The notes beneath the pieces were generated by a model that worked only from the letters and a program-made list of their open reading frames with translations, was not told the origin of the DNA and did not search any database. From an uncultured Prevotella sp. (lineage in GTDB: Bacteria > Bacteroidota > Bacteroidia > Bacteroidales > Bacteroidaceae), in contig URQS01000008.1 of the NCBI GenBank assembly GCA_900550035.1, forward strand, positions 10,813 through 74,812: 64,000 nt of DNA. Reading direction: 5' to 3'. Shown piece after piece: positions 43,366 to 53,111 of this stretch (positions are counted from its first letter, which is position 1; the number at the start of each line of letters is the position of its first letter). Made by a program: the position numbers and the translations under genes.

Positions 43366-44244
43366 ATGACCTTACCTGACTTAAAAGACATAACAGTAGA
43401 ATACGCCATACGCATGTGCGGAGGCAGCCATATAGACAATGATATTCTCATTCTTGACGAGATTGCAAATATGCCATTGCCTCGCGAACCGCGACGCATA
43501 CAATGTCTGCTTTTAGCATTGTGTACCAAAGGCTCTGCACGATACGTTGTCGACTCTGTAGAACATAACGTCAAAGCAGGCGACCTTATCATCATCAATC
43601 AGGGACGCGTCATCTACGACTGCACTGTGTCGCCCGACTGCCGTGGCATGGGCATCATTATCAGCTACGACTTCTTCAACGAAACCATCAAGAGCGTACA
43701 CGAACTGTCACAGCTCTTCCTATTTGCACGCACCCACCCCGTGTTCAGTCTGCCCGAAGAAAAAGCCAGCTTCATACGCCATACGTTGACCTGCATGAAG
43801 CAAAAGATGGACGAAACAGACAACCACTTCCGTCGCGAGATGATGCAATCGATGTTCCTCACTATGGTTTACGAGGTTAGCAACGTTATATATAAGGTAC
43901 AGTCGCGTGCCAACGAGCGCAATACACGTGCCGAAGAGATTTTCACTAAATTCTTATTGCTTGTCGAGAACCACTTCCGCAGCGAGCGTAGAGTGAGCTG
44001 GTATAGCGAACAATTGTGCATATCGCCCAAATATCTCTCCGAAACGATAAAGAACGTGTCCAAACGTACACCCAACGAGTGGATTGACGCATACGTTACG
44101 ATGGAGCTGCGCATGCTTCTGCGCAACACACAACGCAGCATCAAGGAGATAGCTCAAAGCCTAAACTTCTCCAATCAGTCGTTCCTTGGCAAGTATTTCA
44201 AGGAACATGTGGGCATGTCGCCGTCGGAATACAGACGCAGCTGA
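43366..44244 (+). CDS. AraC-family transcriptional regulator
   Basis: The 292-residue protein has an N-terminal cupin-like sensing domain (about 30-130; LLLALCTKGSARYVVDSVEH, NVKAGDLIIINQGRVI) and a C-terminal double HTH of the AraC type (about 195-290; WYSEQLCISPKYLSETIKNV, then RTPNEWIDAYV, IKEIAQSLNFSNQSFLGKYF, KEHVGMSPSEYRR). It is probably a DNA-binding activator responding to a small molecule. Targets are not identifiable, but it lies between the divergent DUF3332 gene and gltB. It resembles the AraC protein at 62432 in length and layout, though the N-terminal domains differ. Confidence 0.88.
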   Translation: MTLPDLKDITVEYAIRMCGGSHIDNDILILDEIANMPLPREPRRIQCLLLALCTKGSARYVVDSVEHNVKAGDLIIINQGRVIYDCTVSPDCRGMGIIISYDFFNETIKSVHELSQLFLFARTHPVFSLPEEKASFIRHTLTCMKQKMDETDNHFRREMMQSMFLTMVYEVSNVIYKVQSRANERNTRAEEIFTKFLLLVENHFRSERRVSWYSEQLCISPKYLSETIKNVSKRTPNEWIDAYVTMELRMLLRNTQRSIKEIAQSLNFSNQSFLGKYFKEHVGMSPSEYRRS

Positions 44245-44372
44245 AGTTACATTCCGTAGCGATAAATATGTATTAATGTTACAAAACGACACTATACATG
44301 TCGATAATATTACAAAATAATACATCTTTCTTGCTATAAATCAAAAACAATAATTATTTTTTCGATTTTTAT

Positions 44373-44403
44373 ATTGCTTTTTGAAAGTAAATCATTAAAT
44401 TTG
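44373..44403 (+). promoter_or_regulatory. Promoter of gltB-gltD
   Basis: ATTG (44373-44376) and TAAATTTG (44396-44403) are exactly 19 nt apart, a full match to the Bacteroidetes consensus. The ATG of gltB is 50 nt beyond. Upstream, CGACA-ctataca-TGTCG (near 44290) is a small inverted repeat of unknown role. Confidence 0.75.
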
Positions 44404-44453
44404 CAATCACTTTGATAGGTTTTTCAATGGTTTACTAATTAAAAGCAATTGAG

Positions 44454-47400
44454 ATGGGAAAAACACAAGACCATCAAGCCGGCCAAGCAATGGCTGGCGA
44501 GAGATTTTCAGGACTTTACAATACCGCCTACGAACACGATGCATGTGGAGTGGGTATGGTAGTGAATATTCATGGTAACAAGAGCCACGAATTAGTAGAC
44601 AACGCTCTGCGCGTACTTGAGAATATGCGCCACCGCGGAGCCGAAGGTGCCGACAACAAGACGGGCGACGGTGCGGGAATCATGCTCCAGATTCCTCACG
44701 AATTCATACTCTTGCAGGGCATTCCGGTGCCCGAGAAGGGCAAATACGGCACAGGTCTCGTCTTTCTTCCTAAAGACGAGCCACAGCAGCAGGCCATTCT
44801 GTCAATAATGATTGAAGAAATCGAGCGCGAAGGACTCACGCTCATGCACCTGCGCACTGTGCCTACCAATCCCGAATGCCTCGGCGTGTCGGCACTTGCT
44901 ACCGAACCGGCCATCAAGCAGGTTTTCATTACGGGCGTTACCGACGACAAGGTGCCCACCTTCGAGCGCACATTATATATTATACGTAAGCGCATTGAAA
45001 ACCGTGTCAATAACAAGGACTTCTACATCTGCTCGCTTTCGAGCCGGAACATAGTTTATAAGGGTATGCTGTCGTCAATGCAGGTGCGCCAGTACTACCC
45101 CGACCTCACCAACAATTACTTCACTTCAGGATTGGCGCTCGTTCACTCGCGCTTCTCTACCAACACCTTCCCCACATGGAGCCTTGCCCAGCCGTTCCGC
45201 CTCTTGGCACACAACGGCGAGATAAACACCATTCGCGGCAACCGCTCTTGGTTCAAGGCACGCGAGAGTGTACTCTCAAGTGAGGCATTGGGCGACATCC
45301 GTGGCATCTCCCCTATCATACAGCCCGACATGTCAGACTCTGCAAGTCTCGACAACGTATTCGAGTTTTTCGTGATGAGCGGACTCTCACTGCCGCACGC
45401 CATGGCTGTAATGGTGCCCGAAAGCTTCAACGACAAGAACCCGATACCTGAGGATTTGAAGGCTTTCTACGAGTATCACTCTATACTTATGGAACCGTGG
45501 GACGGCCCTGCCGCACTGCTGTTCAGCGACGGAAGATACGCCGGAGGAATGCTCGACCGCAACGGTCTGCGCCCGGCACGATATACTATTACCAAGAATG
45601 ACACTATGGTCGTGGCATCCGAAGTGGGTGTCATGGACTTTGACCCGACTGAGATTGCCGAAAAGGGACGCCTGCAACCAGGCAAGATTCTCCTTATCGA
45701 CACTCAGGAGGGCAAAATCTACTACGACGGCGAGATTAAGGAGCGCCTCGCAAGCGCCCATCCTTACCGCCAGTGGTTGTCTACTAACCGTATACAACTT
45801 GAGAAACTGCACTCCGGACGTAAGGTTGACAACTCTGTCGACGACCTCACACGCAAGGAACTTATGTTCGGTTTCGGCGAGGAAGATGTCGACGGCACCA
45901 TCGTTCCGATGGCTACCAATGGCCAGGAACCTACCGCCTCAATGGGCAACGACACTCCGCTGGCTGTACTGAGCGGCCACGCGCAGGTGTTCTTCAACTA
46001 CTTCCGCCAGCAGTTTGCGCAGGTTACCAACCCTGCCATCGACTCTATCCGCGAGTCATTGGTCATGTCTTTGTCGGAATATATTGGTCGCGTGGGTTCC
46101 GGTATTCTCTCGCCCGACGAGTCAAACTGCAAGATGGTGCGTCTGCCCCACCCCATTCTGACCAACACTCAGCTCGATATACTGTGCAATATACGCTACA
46201 AGGGATTCAACACCGTCAAGTTGCCGATGCTGTTTGAGTGCAGCAAGGGCGAGGACGGACTGCGCGAGTCGCTCGATGCACTCTGCAAGGAGGCTGAACG
46301 CAGCGTCGACGACGGCTACAACTACATCATCCTCAGCGACCGCGATGTCGATGAAGAGCACGCAGCCATTCCTTCGCTGCTCGCAGTGAGCACCGTTCAT
46401 CATTACTTGATTTCCGTCGGCAAGCGCGTGCAGACCGCCCTTATCGTAGAGAGCGGCGAGATTCGCGAGGTGATGCACGCCGCATTGCTCTTGGGCTACG
46501 GTGCTTCGGCACTCTGTCCGTACATGACATACGCCATACTCGACGACCTTGTGAAGCGCGGAAAGATTCAGGAGAACTATCCGACAGCCGAAGCCAACTA
46601 CATCAAGGCAGTGAAGAAAGGTCTGTTGAAGATTATGGCAAAGATGGGTATCTCAACCATCCGCTCATATCGCGGAGCCAAGATATTCGAGAGCATAGGT
46701 CTGTCGGAGGCATTGCTGAAGACTTACTTCGGTACAGAAGTGAGCACTATAGGCGGCGTCGGACTCGAAACCATCGCCCGCGATGCAATAAGCATGCACG
46801 ACAAGGCCTTCAACAACCGCAAGAAGCTCGACTTCCTGCCCAACCTCGGACAATTCCACTGGCGCAAAGACGGCATACGCCACGCCTGGAACCCCGAAAC
46901 CATCGCTACACTTCAGCTTGCCACACGCACTGGCAATTACGCTAAATACAAAGAGTTCACGAAGTTTGTCGACGAGAAAGAAGAACCAATCTTCATCCGC
47001 GACTTCTTCGATTTCAAACAAAATCCGATACCAGTCGACGAGGTAGAACCCGTCGAGAACATTGTTAAACACTTCGTGACGGGTGCCATGTCGTTCGGAG
47101 CTCTGTCAAAGGAGGCTCACGAGGCAATGGCTCTTGCCATGAACAAGCTCGGCGCACGCTCAAACACAGGTGAAGGCGGCGAGTTGAGCGAGCGTTTCCA
47201 CGAGACAGTGGACGGCGTTTCGCTTTCGAGCAAGACCAAGCAGGTTGCTTCGGGACGCTTCGGCGTAACTACAGAATATCTAGTCAACGCCGAGGAGATA
47301 CAGATTAAGGTGGCGCAGGGTGCCAAGCCGGGTGAAGGCGGACAGCTGCCGGGCTTCAAGGTGAACGAGGTGATTGCCAAAACGCGTCACTCCATTCCCG

Positions 47401-48974
47401 GAATCTCGCTCATTTCGCCTCCTCCTCACCACGACATCTACTCTATTGAGGACCTGGCCCAGCTCATCTTCGACCTCAAAAACGTCAATCCTAAGGCAGC
47501 CATCAGCGTGAAGCTCGTTGCCGAGAGTGGCGTAGGCACCATCGCAGCGGGCGTTGCCAAGGCCAAGGCCGACCTCATCGTCATCTCAGGAGCCGAAGGT
47601 GGTACTGGTGCTTCGCCTGCATCGAGCATGCGATTTGCCGGTATTTCGCCCGAAATCGGATTGTCTGAAACTCAGCAGACACTCGTCAAGAACGGTCTGC
47701 GCGGTCAGGTTCGCCTGCAAGTGGACGGTCAGTTGAAGACAGGACGCGACGTTGTGCTCATGGCTCTGCTCGGTGCAGAGGAGTTCGGATTCGGTACTGC
47801 AGCGCTGATCGTGCTCGGTTGTGTGATGATGCGTAAATGCAACCTCAACACATGTCCTATGGGCGTAGCCACACAGAACCCCGAACTGCGTAAGTTGTTC
47901 CGCGGCAAGGCCGAATATCTGGTCAACTACTTCACCTTCGTAGCCCAAGAAGTGCGCGAATACTTGGCCCAGATGGGCTATCGCAGCCTCAACGAGATAG
48001 TAGGACACACCGAACTCATCCTCACCAAGAAGGACGAGAAGAATCCCAAGTCGGCTCTGCTCGACTTCCACCGACTTCTGTTCCAGGAGCCCAACGGCTG
48101 CTCGCTCTATCACACAGCACAGCAACGCCACGAGCTTGGCGACGTATTGGACCAGCATCTGATACGTGGAGCGCAGAACGCAATAGAACGTCAGGACGAG
48201 GTTTCGCTCGATTTCACCATCAAGAACACCGACCGTGCCGTTGGCGCAATGCTCAGCGGAATGATAGCTCAGAAGTATGGCGAGGCAGGACTGCCCGACA
48301 AGACCATCAACGTGAAGTTCAAGGGCTCGGCAGGACAGAGCTTCGGCGCATTCCTCGTTAAAGGTGTCGACTTCAAACTGGAAGGCGAAGCCAACGACTA
48401 CTTCGCCAAGGGCCTCTCAGGCGGACGCATATCAATACTCCCGCCCATTAGAAGCAACTTCGCAGCCGAGGACAACATCATAGCCGGCAACACCGGACTG
48501 TATGGCGCAACAAGCGGCGAACTCTACATAAACGGTAAGGTTGGCGAACGCTTCGGTGTGCGCAACTCGGGTGCCACAGCCGTCATCGAGGGCGCAGGCG
48601 ACCACTGCTGCGAGTATATGACGGGCGGCCGAGTAGTAGTACTGGGCGAAACGGGACGCAACTTCGCTGCCGGTATGTCTGGCGGCGTGGCTTACGTGTG
48701 GGACAAGAACCACAACTTCGACTACTTCTGCAATATGGATATGGTCGAGATCAACCTTGTCGACGACAGCAACTACCGCAAGGAGCTGCACGAACTCATA
48801 CGCCAGCACTACCTATACACTGGTTCGAAACTCGCACGCACCATGCTCGACGACTGGAACCGCTACGTTGAGGACTTCATACAGATTGTCCCAATCGAAT
48901 ATAAGCGTGTGCTGCAGGAAGAGCAGGTACGCAAGCTGCAACAGAAGATTGCAGACATGCAACGCGATTATTAA
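44454..48974 (+). CDS. gltB: Glutamate synthase (NADPH) large subunit
   Basis: The 1506-residue protein is a complete GltB. The N-terminal glutamine amidotransferase (Ntn) domain starts at Cys31 after a 30-residue leader (EHDACGVGMV), so maturation by propeptide removal is expected. A central domain and an FMN-binding synthase domain follow (MSFGALSKEAHEAMALAMNK, SNTGEGGELSERF, ISGAEGGTGASPASSMRFAG). The 3Fe-4S cluster motif is CVMMRKCNLNTC (about 1123-1134), and the last part is the GXGXG beta-helix domain. It transfers ammonia from glutamine to 2-oxoglutarate through an internal tunnel to make glutamate. It forms a complex with GltD, encoded 220 bp downstream. Its own promoter is well formed. 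Confidence 0.97.
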   Translation: MGKTQDHQAGQAMAGERFSGLYNTAYEHDACGVGMVVNIHGNKSHELVDNALRVLENMRHRGAEGADNKTGDGAGIMLQIPHEFILLQGIPVPEKGKYGTGLVFLPKDEPQQQAILSIMIEEIEREGLTLMHLRTVPTNPECLGVSALATEPAIKQVFITGVTDDKVPTFERTLYIIRKRIENRVNNKDFYICSLSSRNIVYKGMLSSMQVRQYYPDLTNNYFTSGLALVHSRFSTNTFPTWSLAQPFRLLAHNGEINTIRGNRSWFKARESVLSSEALGDIRGISPIIQPDMSDSASLDNVFEFFVMSGLSLPHAMAVMVPESFNDKNPIPEDLKAFYEYHSILMEPWDGPAALLFSDGRYAGGMLDRNGLRPARYTITKNDTMVVASEVGVMDFDPTEIAEKGRLQPGKILLIDTQEGKIYYDGEIKERLASAHPYRQWLSTNRIQLEKLHSGRKVDNSVDDLTRKELMFGFGEEDVDGTIVPMATNGQEPTASMGNDTPLAVLSGHAQVFFNYFRQQFAQVTNPAIDSIRESLVMSLSEYIGRVGSGILSPDESNCKMVRLPHPILTNTQLDILCNIRYKGFNTVKLPMLFECSKGEDGLRESLDALCKEAERSVDDGYNYIILSDRDVDEEHAAIPSLLAVSTVHHYLISVGKRVQTALIVESGEIREVMHAALLLGYGASALCPYMTYAILDDLVKRGKIQENYPTAEANYIKAVKKGLLKIMAKMGISTIRSYRGAKIFESIGLSEALLKTYFGTEVSTIGGVGLETIARDAISMHDKAFNNRKKLDFLPNLGQFHWRKDGIRHAWNPETIATLQLATRTGNYAKYKEFTKFVDEKEEPIFIRDFFDFKQNPIPVDEVEPVENIVKHFVTGAMSFGALSKEAHEAMALAMNKLGARSNTGEGGELSERFHETVDGVSLSSKTKQVASGRFGVTTEYLVNAEEIQIKVAQGAKPGEGGQLPGFKVNEVIAKTRHSIPGISLISPPPHHDIYSIEDLAQLIFDLKNVNPKAAISVKLVAESGVGTIAAGVAKAKADLIVISGAEGGTGASPASSMRFAGISPEIGLSETQQTLVKNGLRGQVRLQVDGQLKTGRDVVLMALLGAEEFGFGTAALIVLGCVMMRKCNLNTCPMGVATQNPELRKLFRGKAEYLVNYFTFVAQEVREYLAQMGYRSLNEIVGHTELILTKKDEKNPKSALLDFHRLLFQEPNGCSLYHTAQQRHELGDVLDQHLIRGAQNAIERQDEVSLDFTIKNTDRAVGAMLSGMIAQKYGEAGLPDKTINVKFKGSAGQSFGAFLVKGVDFKLEGEANDYFAKGLSGGRISILPPIRSNFAAEDNIIAGNTGLYGATSGELYINGKVGERFGVRNSGATAVIEGAGDHCCEYMTGGRVVVLGETGRNFAAGMSGGVAYVWDKNHNFDYFCNMDMVEINLVDDSNYRKELHELIRQHYLYTGSKLARTMLDDWNRYVEDFIQIVPIEYKRVLQEEQVRKLQQKIADMQRDY

Positions 48975-48984
48975 AGTGAAGAAC

Positions 48985-49178
48985 GAAGAGGGAAGAGTGA
49001 AGAATCCATTAGTAGAATGCTCTTCAGACTTGCCTCTTCTTCAAAACGACAGAACAAAAATAATAACAACCAAGGGAAAGAATGAAGATATAGTAATCCA
49101 ATAATAAACGAAACCAATATAGTCTTGCAATACAATTGTAAGAAACGAAACTATTGGATTCTTCACTCTTCCCTCTTC
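48985..49178. repeat. 24-nt perfect inverted repeat between gltB and gltD
   Basis: The arms at 48985-49008 and 49155-49178 are perfect reverse complements (GAAGAGGGAAGAGTGAAGAA followed by TCCA on the left), 146 nt apart. The repeat belongs to the purine-rich GTGAAGAG family also seen in the CitC linker. It would fold into a long hairpin in the gltB-gltD transcript. Confidence 0.8.
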
Positions 49179-49194
49179 ACTTTTCACTTAAATT

Positions 49195-50541
49195 ATGGGC
49201 AATCCAAAAGCATTCCTCACTATACACCGTAAAGAGGCGGGCTACCGCCCCATACACGACCGCATTCACGACTTTGGTGAAGTCGAACAAACACTCAACA
49301 GCAACGACCGCCGTCAGCAGGCATCACGCTGTATGGACTGTGGCGTACCCTTCTGCCACTGGGCATGCCCCCTGGGCAACAAGGCACCCGAGTGGAACGA
49401 CGCCCTATACAAGGGCGACTGGGAGCTGGCTTATCGCCTGCTCAACTCAACCAACGACTTTCCCGAGTTCACCGGACGCATCTGTCCGGCGCTGTGCGAG
49501 AAGGCTTGCGTGCTCAATCTCGTTGAACACGAACCTACAACCAACCGCGAGGACGAGTGCGCCATTACCGAACACGCATTCCAGGAGGACTACGTACGTG
49601 TAGAACAACCCGAACGCAACGGCAAGAAAGTATGCGTCATCGGTGCTGGACCTGCCGGACTCGTGGCAGCCAACCGCCTCAACCACATGGGCTACTCGGT
49701 AACAGTGATGGAGAAGAACGAAAGCGCAGGCGGACTGCTGCGCTACGGCATTCCTAACTTCAAGCTCAACAAGGCTGTCATCGACCGTCGTATCGCTCTA
49801 CTCGAAGAAGAAGGCATCGTATTCAAATACAACTCACCAGTCGACGTAGAACATCTGCCCGAGGGCTTCGACGCTTACGTTGTATCAACCGGAACGCCTA
49901 CTGCACGCGACCTCAAGATTCCCGGACGCGAACTGAAGGGCGTACACTTCGCTCTCGAAATGCTCTCACAGCAAAACAGAGTGTTGGCAGGTATGGAGTT
50001 CAAGAAGGAAGAACTGGTCAACGCCAAGGGTAAAGACGTGCTCGTAATAGGCGGTGGCGACACCGGATCAGACTGCATCGGAACGGCACACCGCCAGGGA
50101 TGTAAGTCGGTAACTCAAATAGAGATTATGCCGCGACCCGTTGACGGACCCGACGACCCGAAGAATCCTTGGCCCAACTGGCCTCGTACACTCAAGACTA
50201 CATCGTCGCACGAGGAGGGTTGCACACGCCGCTGGAACATTAACTCATTAGAGTTCCTCGGCGACAAGAACGGCAAGCTTACCGGAGTGCGTGTACAAGA
50301 AATAACATGGAAACCCAATCCCGACGGCGGACGTCCGCTGATGGAGCCAGTGGGCAAGCCAGAGATAATAAAGTGTGAAATGGTGTTGCTCGCAATGGGA
50401 TTCCTCAAACCCGAACAACCCAAGTTTGCCTCTAACGTATTCGTAGCCGGCGATGCAGCAAATGGAGCATCGCTTGTAGTACGAGCTATGGCAAGCGGAA
50501 AGAAAATAGCTGCTGAAATAGATAATTTCCTATCGAAGTAA
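49195..50541 (+). CDS. gltD: Glutamate synthase (NADPH) small subunit
   Basis: The 448-residue protein has N-terminal cysteine clusters for two 4Fe-4S centres (RCMDCGVPFCHWACPLGN, ICPALCEKACVLNL), an FAD-binding GAGPAGLVAA (about 144-153) and an NADPH-binding GGGDTGSDC (about 288-296). It passes electrons from NADPH through FAD to the FMN of GltB. It starts MGNPKAFLTIHRKEAGYRP, typical of the family. It lies downstream of gltB beyond a 24-nt inverted repeat in the intergenic region, which may reduce its transcription relative to gltB. A bidirectional terminator follows. Confidence 0.96.
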   Translation: MGNPKAFLTIHRKEAGYRPIHDRIHDFGEVEQTLNSNDRRQQASRCMDCGVPFCHWACPLGNKAPEWNDALYKGDWELAYRLLNSTNDFPEFTGRICPALCEKACVLNLVEHEPTTNREDECAITEHAFQEDYVRVEQPERNGKKVCVIGAGPAGLVAANRLNHMGYSVTVMEKNESAGGLLRYGIPNFKLNKAVIDRRIALLEEEGIVFKYNSPVDVEHLPEGFDAYVVSTGTPTARDLKIPGRELKGVHFALEMLSQQNRVLAGMEFKKEELVNAKGKDVLVIGGGDTGSDCIGTAHRQGCKSVTQIEIMPRPVDGPDDPKNPWPNWPRTLKTTSSHEEGCTRRWNINSLEFLGDKNGKLTGVRVQEITWKPNPDGGRPLMEPVGKPEIIKCEMVLLAMGFLKPEQPKFASNVFVAGDAANGASLVVRAMASGKKIAAEIDNFLSK

Positions 50542-50593
50542 TTGCTTTTATACGTCCTGTTGTTGAAACAGAACAAAATGCAGCTATATAGAG

Positions 50594-50637
50594 ACGGGGT
50601 CGTCGCCGAAGAGGCAACGACCCCGTTATTTTTTTGT
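50594..50637. terminator. Bidirectional terminator between gltD and the permease
   Basis: ACGGGGTCGTCGCC (50594-50607) pairs with GGCAACGACCCCGT (50613-50626), one mismatch, with the loop GAAGA. On the plus strand it is followed by TATTTTTTTG. The genes on either side converge on it. Confidence 0.9.
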
Positions 50638-50653
50638 CCTTAAAGCGATTGGC

Positions 50654-51961
50654 TTACTCGCCCATCACCTTCTTAGGCAATACAAGATTGAGGATTACGG
50701 CAAGCAGGAACACTACTGCTACGCAGTTCTCAGCAAATACGGTGCGCACGATTTCGGGGAATATGGCAAACATTCCGGTGGCTTGGGTGAAGCCAAGACC
50801 TACACTCAGCGACAAACTAACAATGACCATGTTGCGCTGTGAGAATCCTGCACGTGCCATCATACCAAATCCGGCAAACAGAATGCTTCCGAACATCATG
50901 ATAGTACAGCCGCCGAGCACAGCCTGTGGGATTGTGGTGAGGGCTGCACCGATAGCGGGGAACACGCCGCCGATAATCATCACCACAGCACCTACGCCGA
51001 TAGTGAAGCGGTTGACGACACCCGATATGGCTGCCAGACCTACGTTCTGGCTGAATGATGTGATTGGAGTACAGCCGAACAGACCCGATACTGAGCTGAC
51101 GAAACCGTCGCAGCAGATGGCAGAACCCATCTCCTTGGTCTCCGGGTCGCGCTTCAAGGCGCTGTTGCAGAGTGCTGAAGTGTCGCCGATAGTCTCAGTT
51201 GCCGACACAAGATATACGGCTACTACAGAGAGGATGGCACCGATGTTGAACTCGGGAGTGAAGGGGAGTAAGCGCGGCAGGGCGATAATGGAATGTCCGC
51301 TGAGGCTGTCGAAGTTGACCATTCCCATGAAGCAGGCGAGCACATAGCCCACGATGAGGCCCACAAGAACCGAAAGCGAGCGCAGGAAACCCTTGGCAAA
51401 CACCTGGCAAAGCAGGCAGGCAAGAAGCGTTACGGTGCCCACAATCCAGTTGTTCATGCTGCCGAAGTCGGGCGCACCCATACCTCCTGCAAACGAGTTG
51501 GCTCCGATGGGCAGAAGCGAGAAGCCGATAGCCGTAACGACAGTAGCCGAAACGACATGCGGGATGAGCTTGATCCAGTACTTGACGAAGAGTCCGAGCA
51601 GTCCCTCAACAAGACCGCCGACGATGACGGCACCTATAAGCGTGCCCATACCGTATGTTCCGGCAATGCCGATGGCAAGCGAGAGGAACGTGAACGAGAT
51701 GCCCATCACGATAGGTAGACGCGAACCAATGCGCCATACGGGGAAGAGCTGCACCAGAGTACCGATACCGGCAATCACCATACAGTTCTGTATGAGCGCG
51801 GCACTGACTGCGCTGTCGAGTCCGACGGCAGCGGCAAGAATCATGATTGGAGTGATGTTGCTGACAAACATGGCCAGCACGTGCTGTAGACCGAACGGGA
51901 GAGCTTTTCCCAACGGCACTCTACCGTCAAGCTGGTAGAGATTCTCAGAGGAATTTGACAT
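50654..51961 (-). CDS. NCS2-family purine (xanthine/uracil) permease
   Basis: The 435-residue membrane protein has about 14 helices and NCS2 motifs: ALPFGLQHVLAMFVSNITPI near the start, SATETIGDTSAL (about 258-269, the conserved Glu of the purine subgroup) and CTPITSFSQNVGLAAISGVV (about 297-316, QNxG motif). Cation-coupled uptake of xanthine, uric acid or a related base is most likely; QNVG with the ATETIGD motif points to the purine rather than the uracil branch. A palindrome overlaps its -7 box upstream, a possible operator. It lies downstream of the RhuM-Fic gene on the same strand but has its own promoter signal. Confidence 0.88.
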   Translation of the reverse strand: MSNSSENLYQLDGRVPLGKALPFGLQHVLAMFVSNITPIMILAAAVGLDSAVSAALIQNCMVIAGIGTLVQLFPVWRIGSRLPIVMGISFTFLSLAIGIAGTYGMGTLIGAVIVGGLVEGLLGLFVKYWIKLIPHVVSATVVTAIGFSLLPIGANSFAGGMGAPDFGSMNNWIVGTVTLLACLLCQVFAKGFLRSLSVLVGLIVGYVLACFMGMVNFDSLSGHSIIALPRLLPFTPEFNIGAILSVVAVYLVSATETIGDTSALCNSALKRDPETKEMGSAICCDGFVSSVSGLFGCTPITSFSQNVGLAAISGVVNRFTIGVGAVVMIIGGVFPAIGAALTTIPQAVLGGCTIMMFGSILFAGFGMMARAGFSQRNMVIVSLSLSVGLGFTQATGMFAIFPEIVRTVFAENCVAVVFLLAVILNLVLPKKVMGE

Positions 51962-52007
51962 TGTTTTTTATATGTAAAGTGAATTGATATATCACTCAGA
52001 AATTGCG

Positions 52008-52034
52008 ACTTTGCACAATATAGGGTGCAAAGTT
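52008..52034 (-). promoter_or_regulatory. Promoter -7 box overlapped by a palindrome (permease)
   Basis: ACTTTGCAC (52008-52016) and GTGCAAAGT (52025-52033) are a perfect 9-bp inverted repeat. The right arm includes TAACTTTG on the minus strand (52027-52034), the -7 box of the permease gene. No good -33 box is present. It may be a repressor site or two symmetric -7 boxes. Confidence 0.55.
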
Positions 52035-52049
52035 ACAAAAAAAAATGCT

Positions 52050-53036
52050 TTATTGGTTCTCCTTGTTTATCAAGTTCACAACAACCTTCACCATTACATC
52101 CTTCTCCTCAGTGCGGCTCTCTGCAATCATCAGAGTAAGTGCAACGAGGGTGTTGTCGGCAATGCGTTTGTGTCCGTCTTCGGCATACAGCACACGGTTG
52201 TTATTGAGAAACCACAGGAAGAGCATTGCAGCAATGCGCTTGTTTCCGTCGCTGAACGAATGGTTCTTTACAACGAGATATAGCAGCATGGCTGCTTTCT
52301 CCTCGACAGAAGGATAGAGTTCTTCGCCACCGAAGGTCTGGTATATCTGTCCGATGCTGCTTTTGAACGAGTCGTCCTTCTCGTTGGCAAACCATTGTGA
52401 ACCTCCGAACTTATCCTTTAAGGCGTTGATGGCCTCCATTGCATTATCATAAGTAGCACGGAACGGCTCATTCTTGGTTGTCTGCTGTATTGACAGCGAC
52501 TGATAATCGTAATGGTCGAGAGTGTCGAGGGCGTAAACATAATCGCTGATAACATTAAACAATCCGTCATATTCCTCTGTCGTGACTTTCTGCTGCATAC
52601 CTACTGCGCGTGCCATAAGCCGCACTACATCTTTAAGCTCGTTGTAGCGGTCGAGCTTGAGCTGCTGGTTTATGACGTAGCCTTTGATGAGGTATTGCTT
52701 GAGAACGGAGGTTGCCCAACGACGAAACGATGTTGCATTCTTGCTATTTACTCTATATCCTACGGAAATAATCATATCAAGATTGTAATATGGTATTTCT
52801 CGAACTATCTGTCTTTGTCCCTCTATTCGAACCTGTGCATTTTTTGCACAAGTTGAATTTTCTTCGAGTTCTTCCGATTTATAGATATTACGAATATGAC
52901 GTACTATTGAAGTTCTATCTACTCCAAACAAATCTGCCATCTGACTTTGTGTAAGCCAAACTGTCTCATTCTCCAACTTCACATTAAGTTGTACGCTGCC
53001 GTCTTGCGAACGGTATATTTCTATTTGATTGTTCAT
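52050..53036 (-). CDS. RhuM-family protein fused to a Fic/Doc domain
   Basis: The 328-residue protein starts with the RhuM/virulence-protein domain (about 1-130; VWLTQSQMADLFGVDRTSIV, HIRNIYKSEEL, IPYYNLDMIISVGYRVNSKN), which resembles a DNA-binding N-terminus. It ends with a Doc-like Fic domain: core motif HSFSDGNKR (about 257-265), followed by IAAMLFLWFLNNN. Doc proteins phosphorylate or modify targets such as EF-Tu and usually need an antitoxin. No antitoxin gene is adjacent, so the N-terminal domain may be its own regulator. This is the second Fic family protein in the window. It lies 75 bp downstream of the ComM-like gene and 88 bp upstream of the permease gene. Confidence 0.85.
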   Translation of the reverse strand: MNNQIEIYRSQDGSVQLNVKLENETVWLTQSQMADLFGVDRTSIVRHIRNIYKSEELEENSTCAKNAQVRIEGQRQIVREIPYYNLDMIISVGYRVNSKNATSFRRWATSVLKQYLIKGYVINQQLKLDRYNELKDVVRLMARAVGMQQKVTTEEYDGLFNVISDYVYALDTLDHYDYQSLSIQQTTKNEPFRATYDNAMEAINALKDKFGGSQWFANEKDDSFKSSIGQIYQTFGGEELYPSVEEKAAMLLYLVVKNHSFSDGNKRIAAMLFLWFLNNNRVLYAEDGHKRIADNTLVALTLMIAESRTEEKDVMVKVVVNLINKENQ

Positions 53037-53111
53037 GTTTAATTGTTGTTTTGGTTTGTCTTAAAGTTTATAGATTCCCTTTTACTTTTTTACCCTTTTA
53101 CTTTTTTACTT

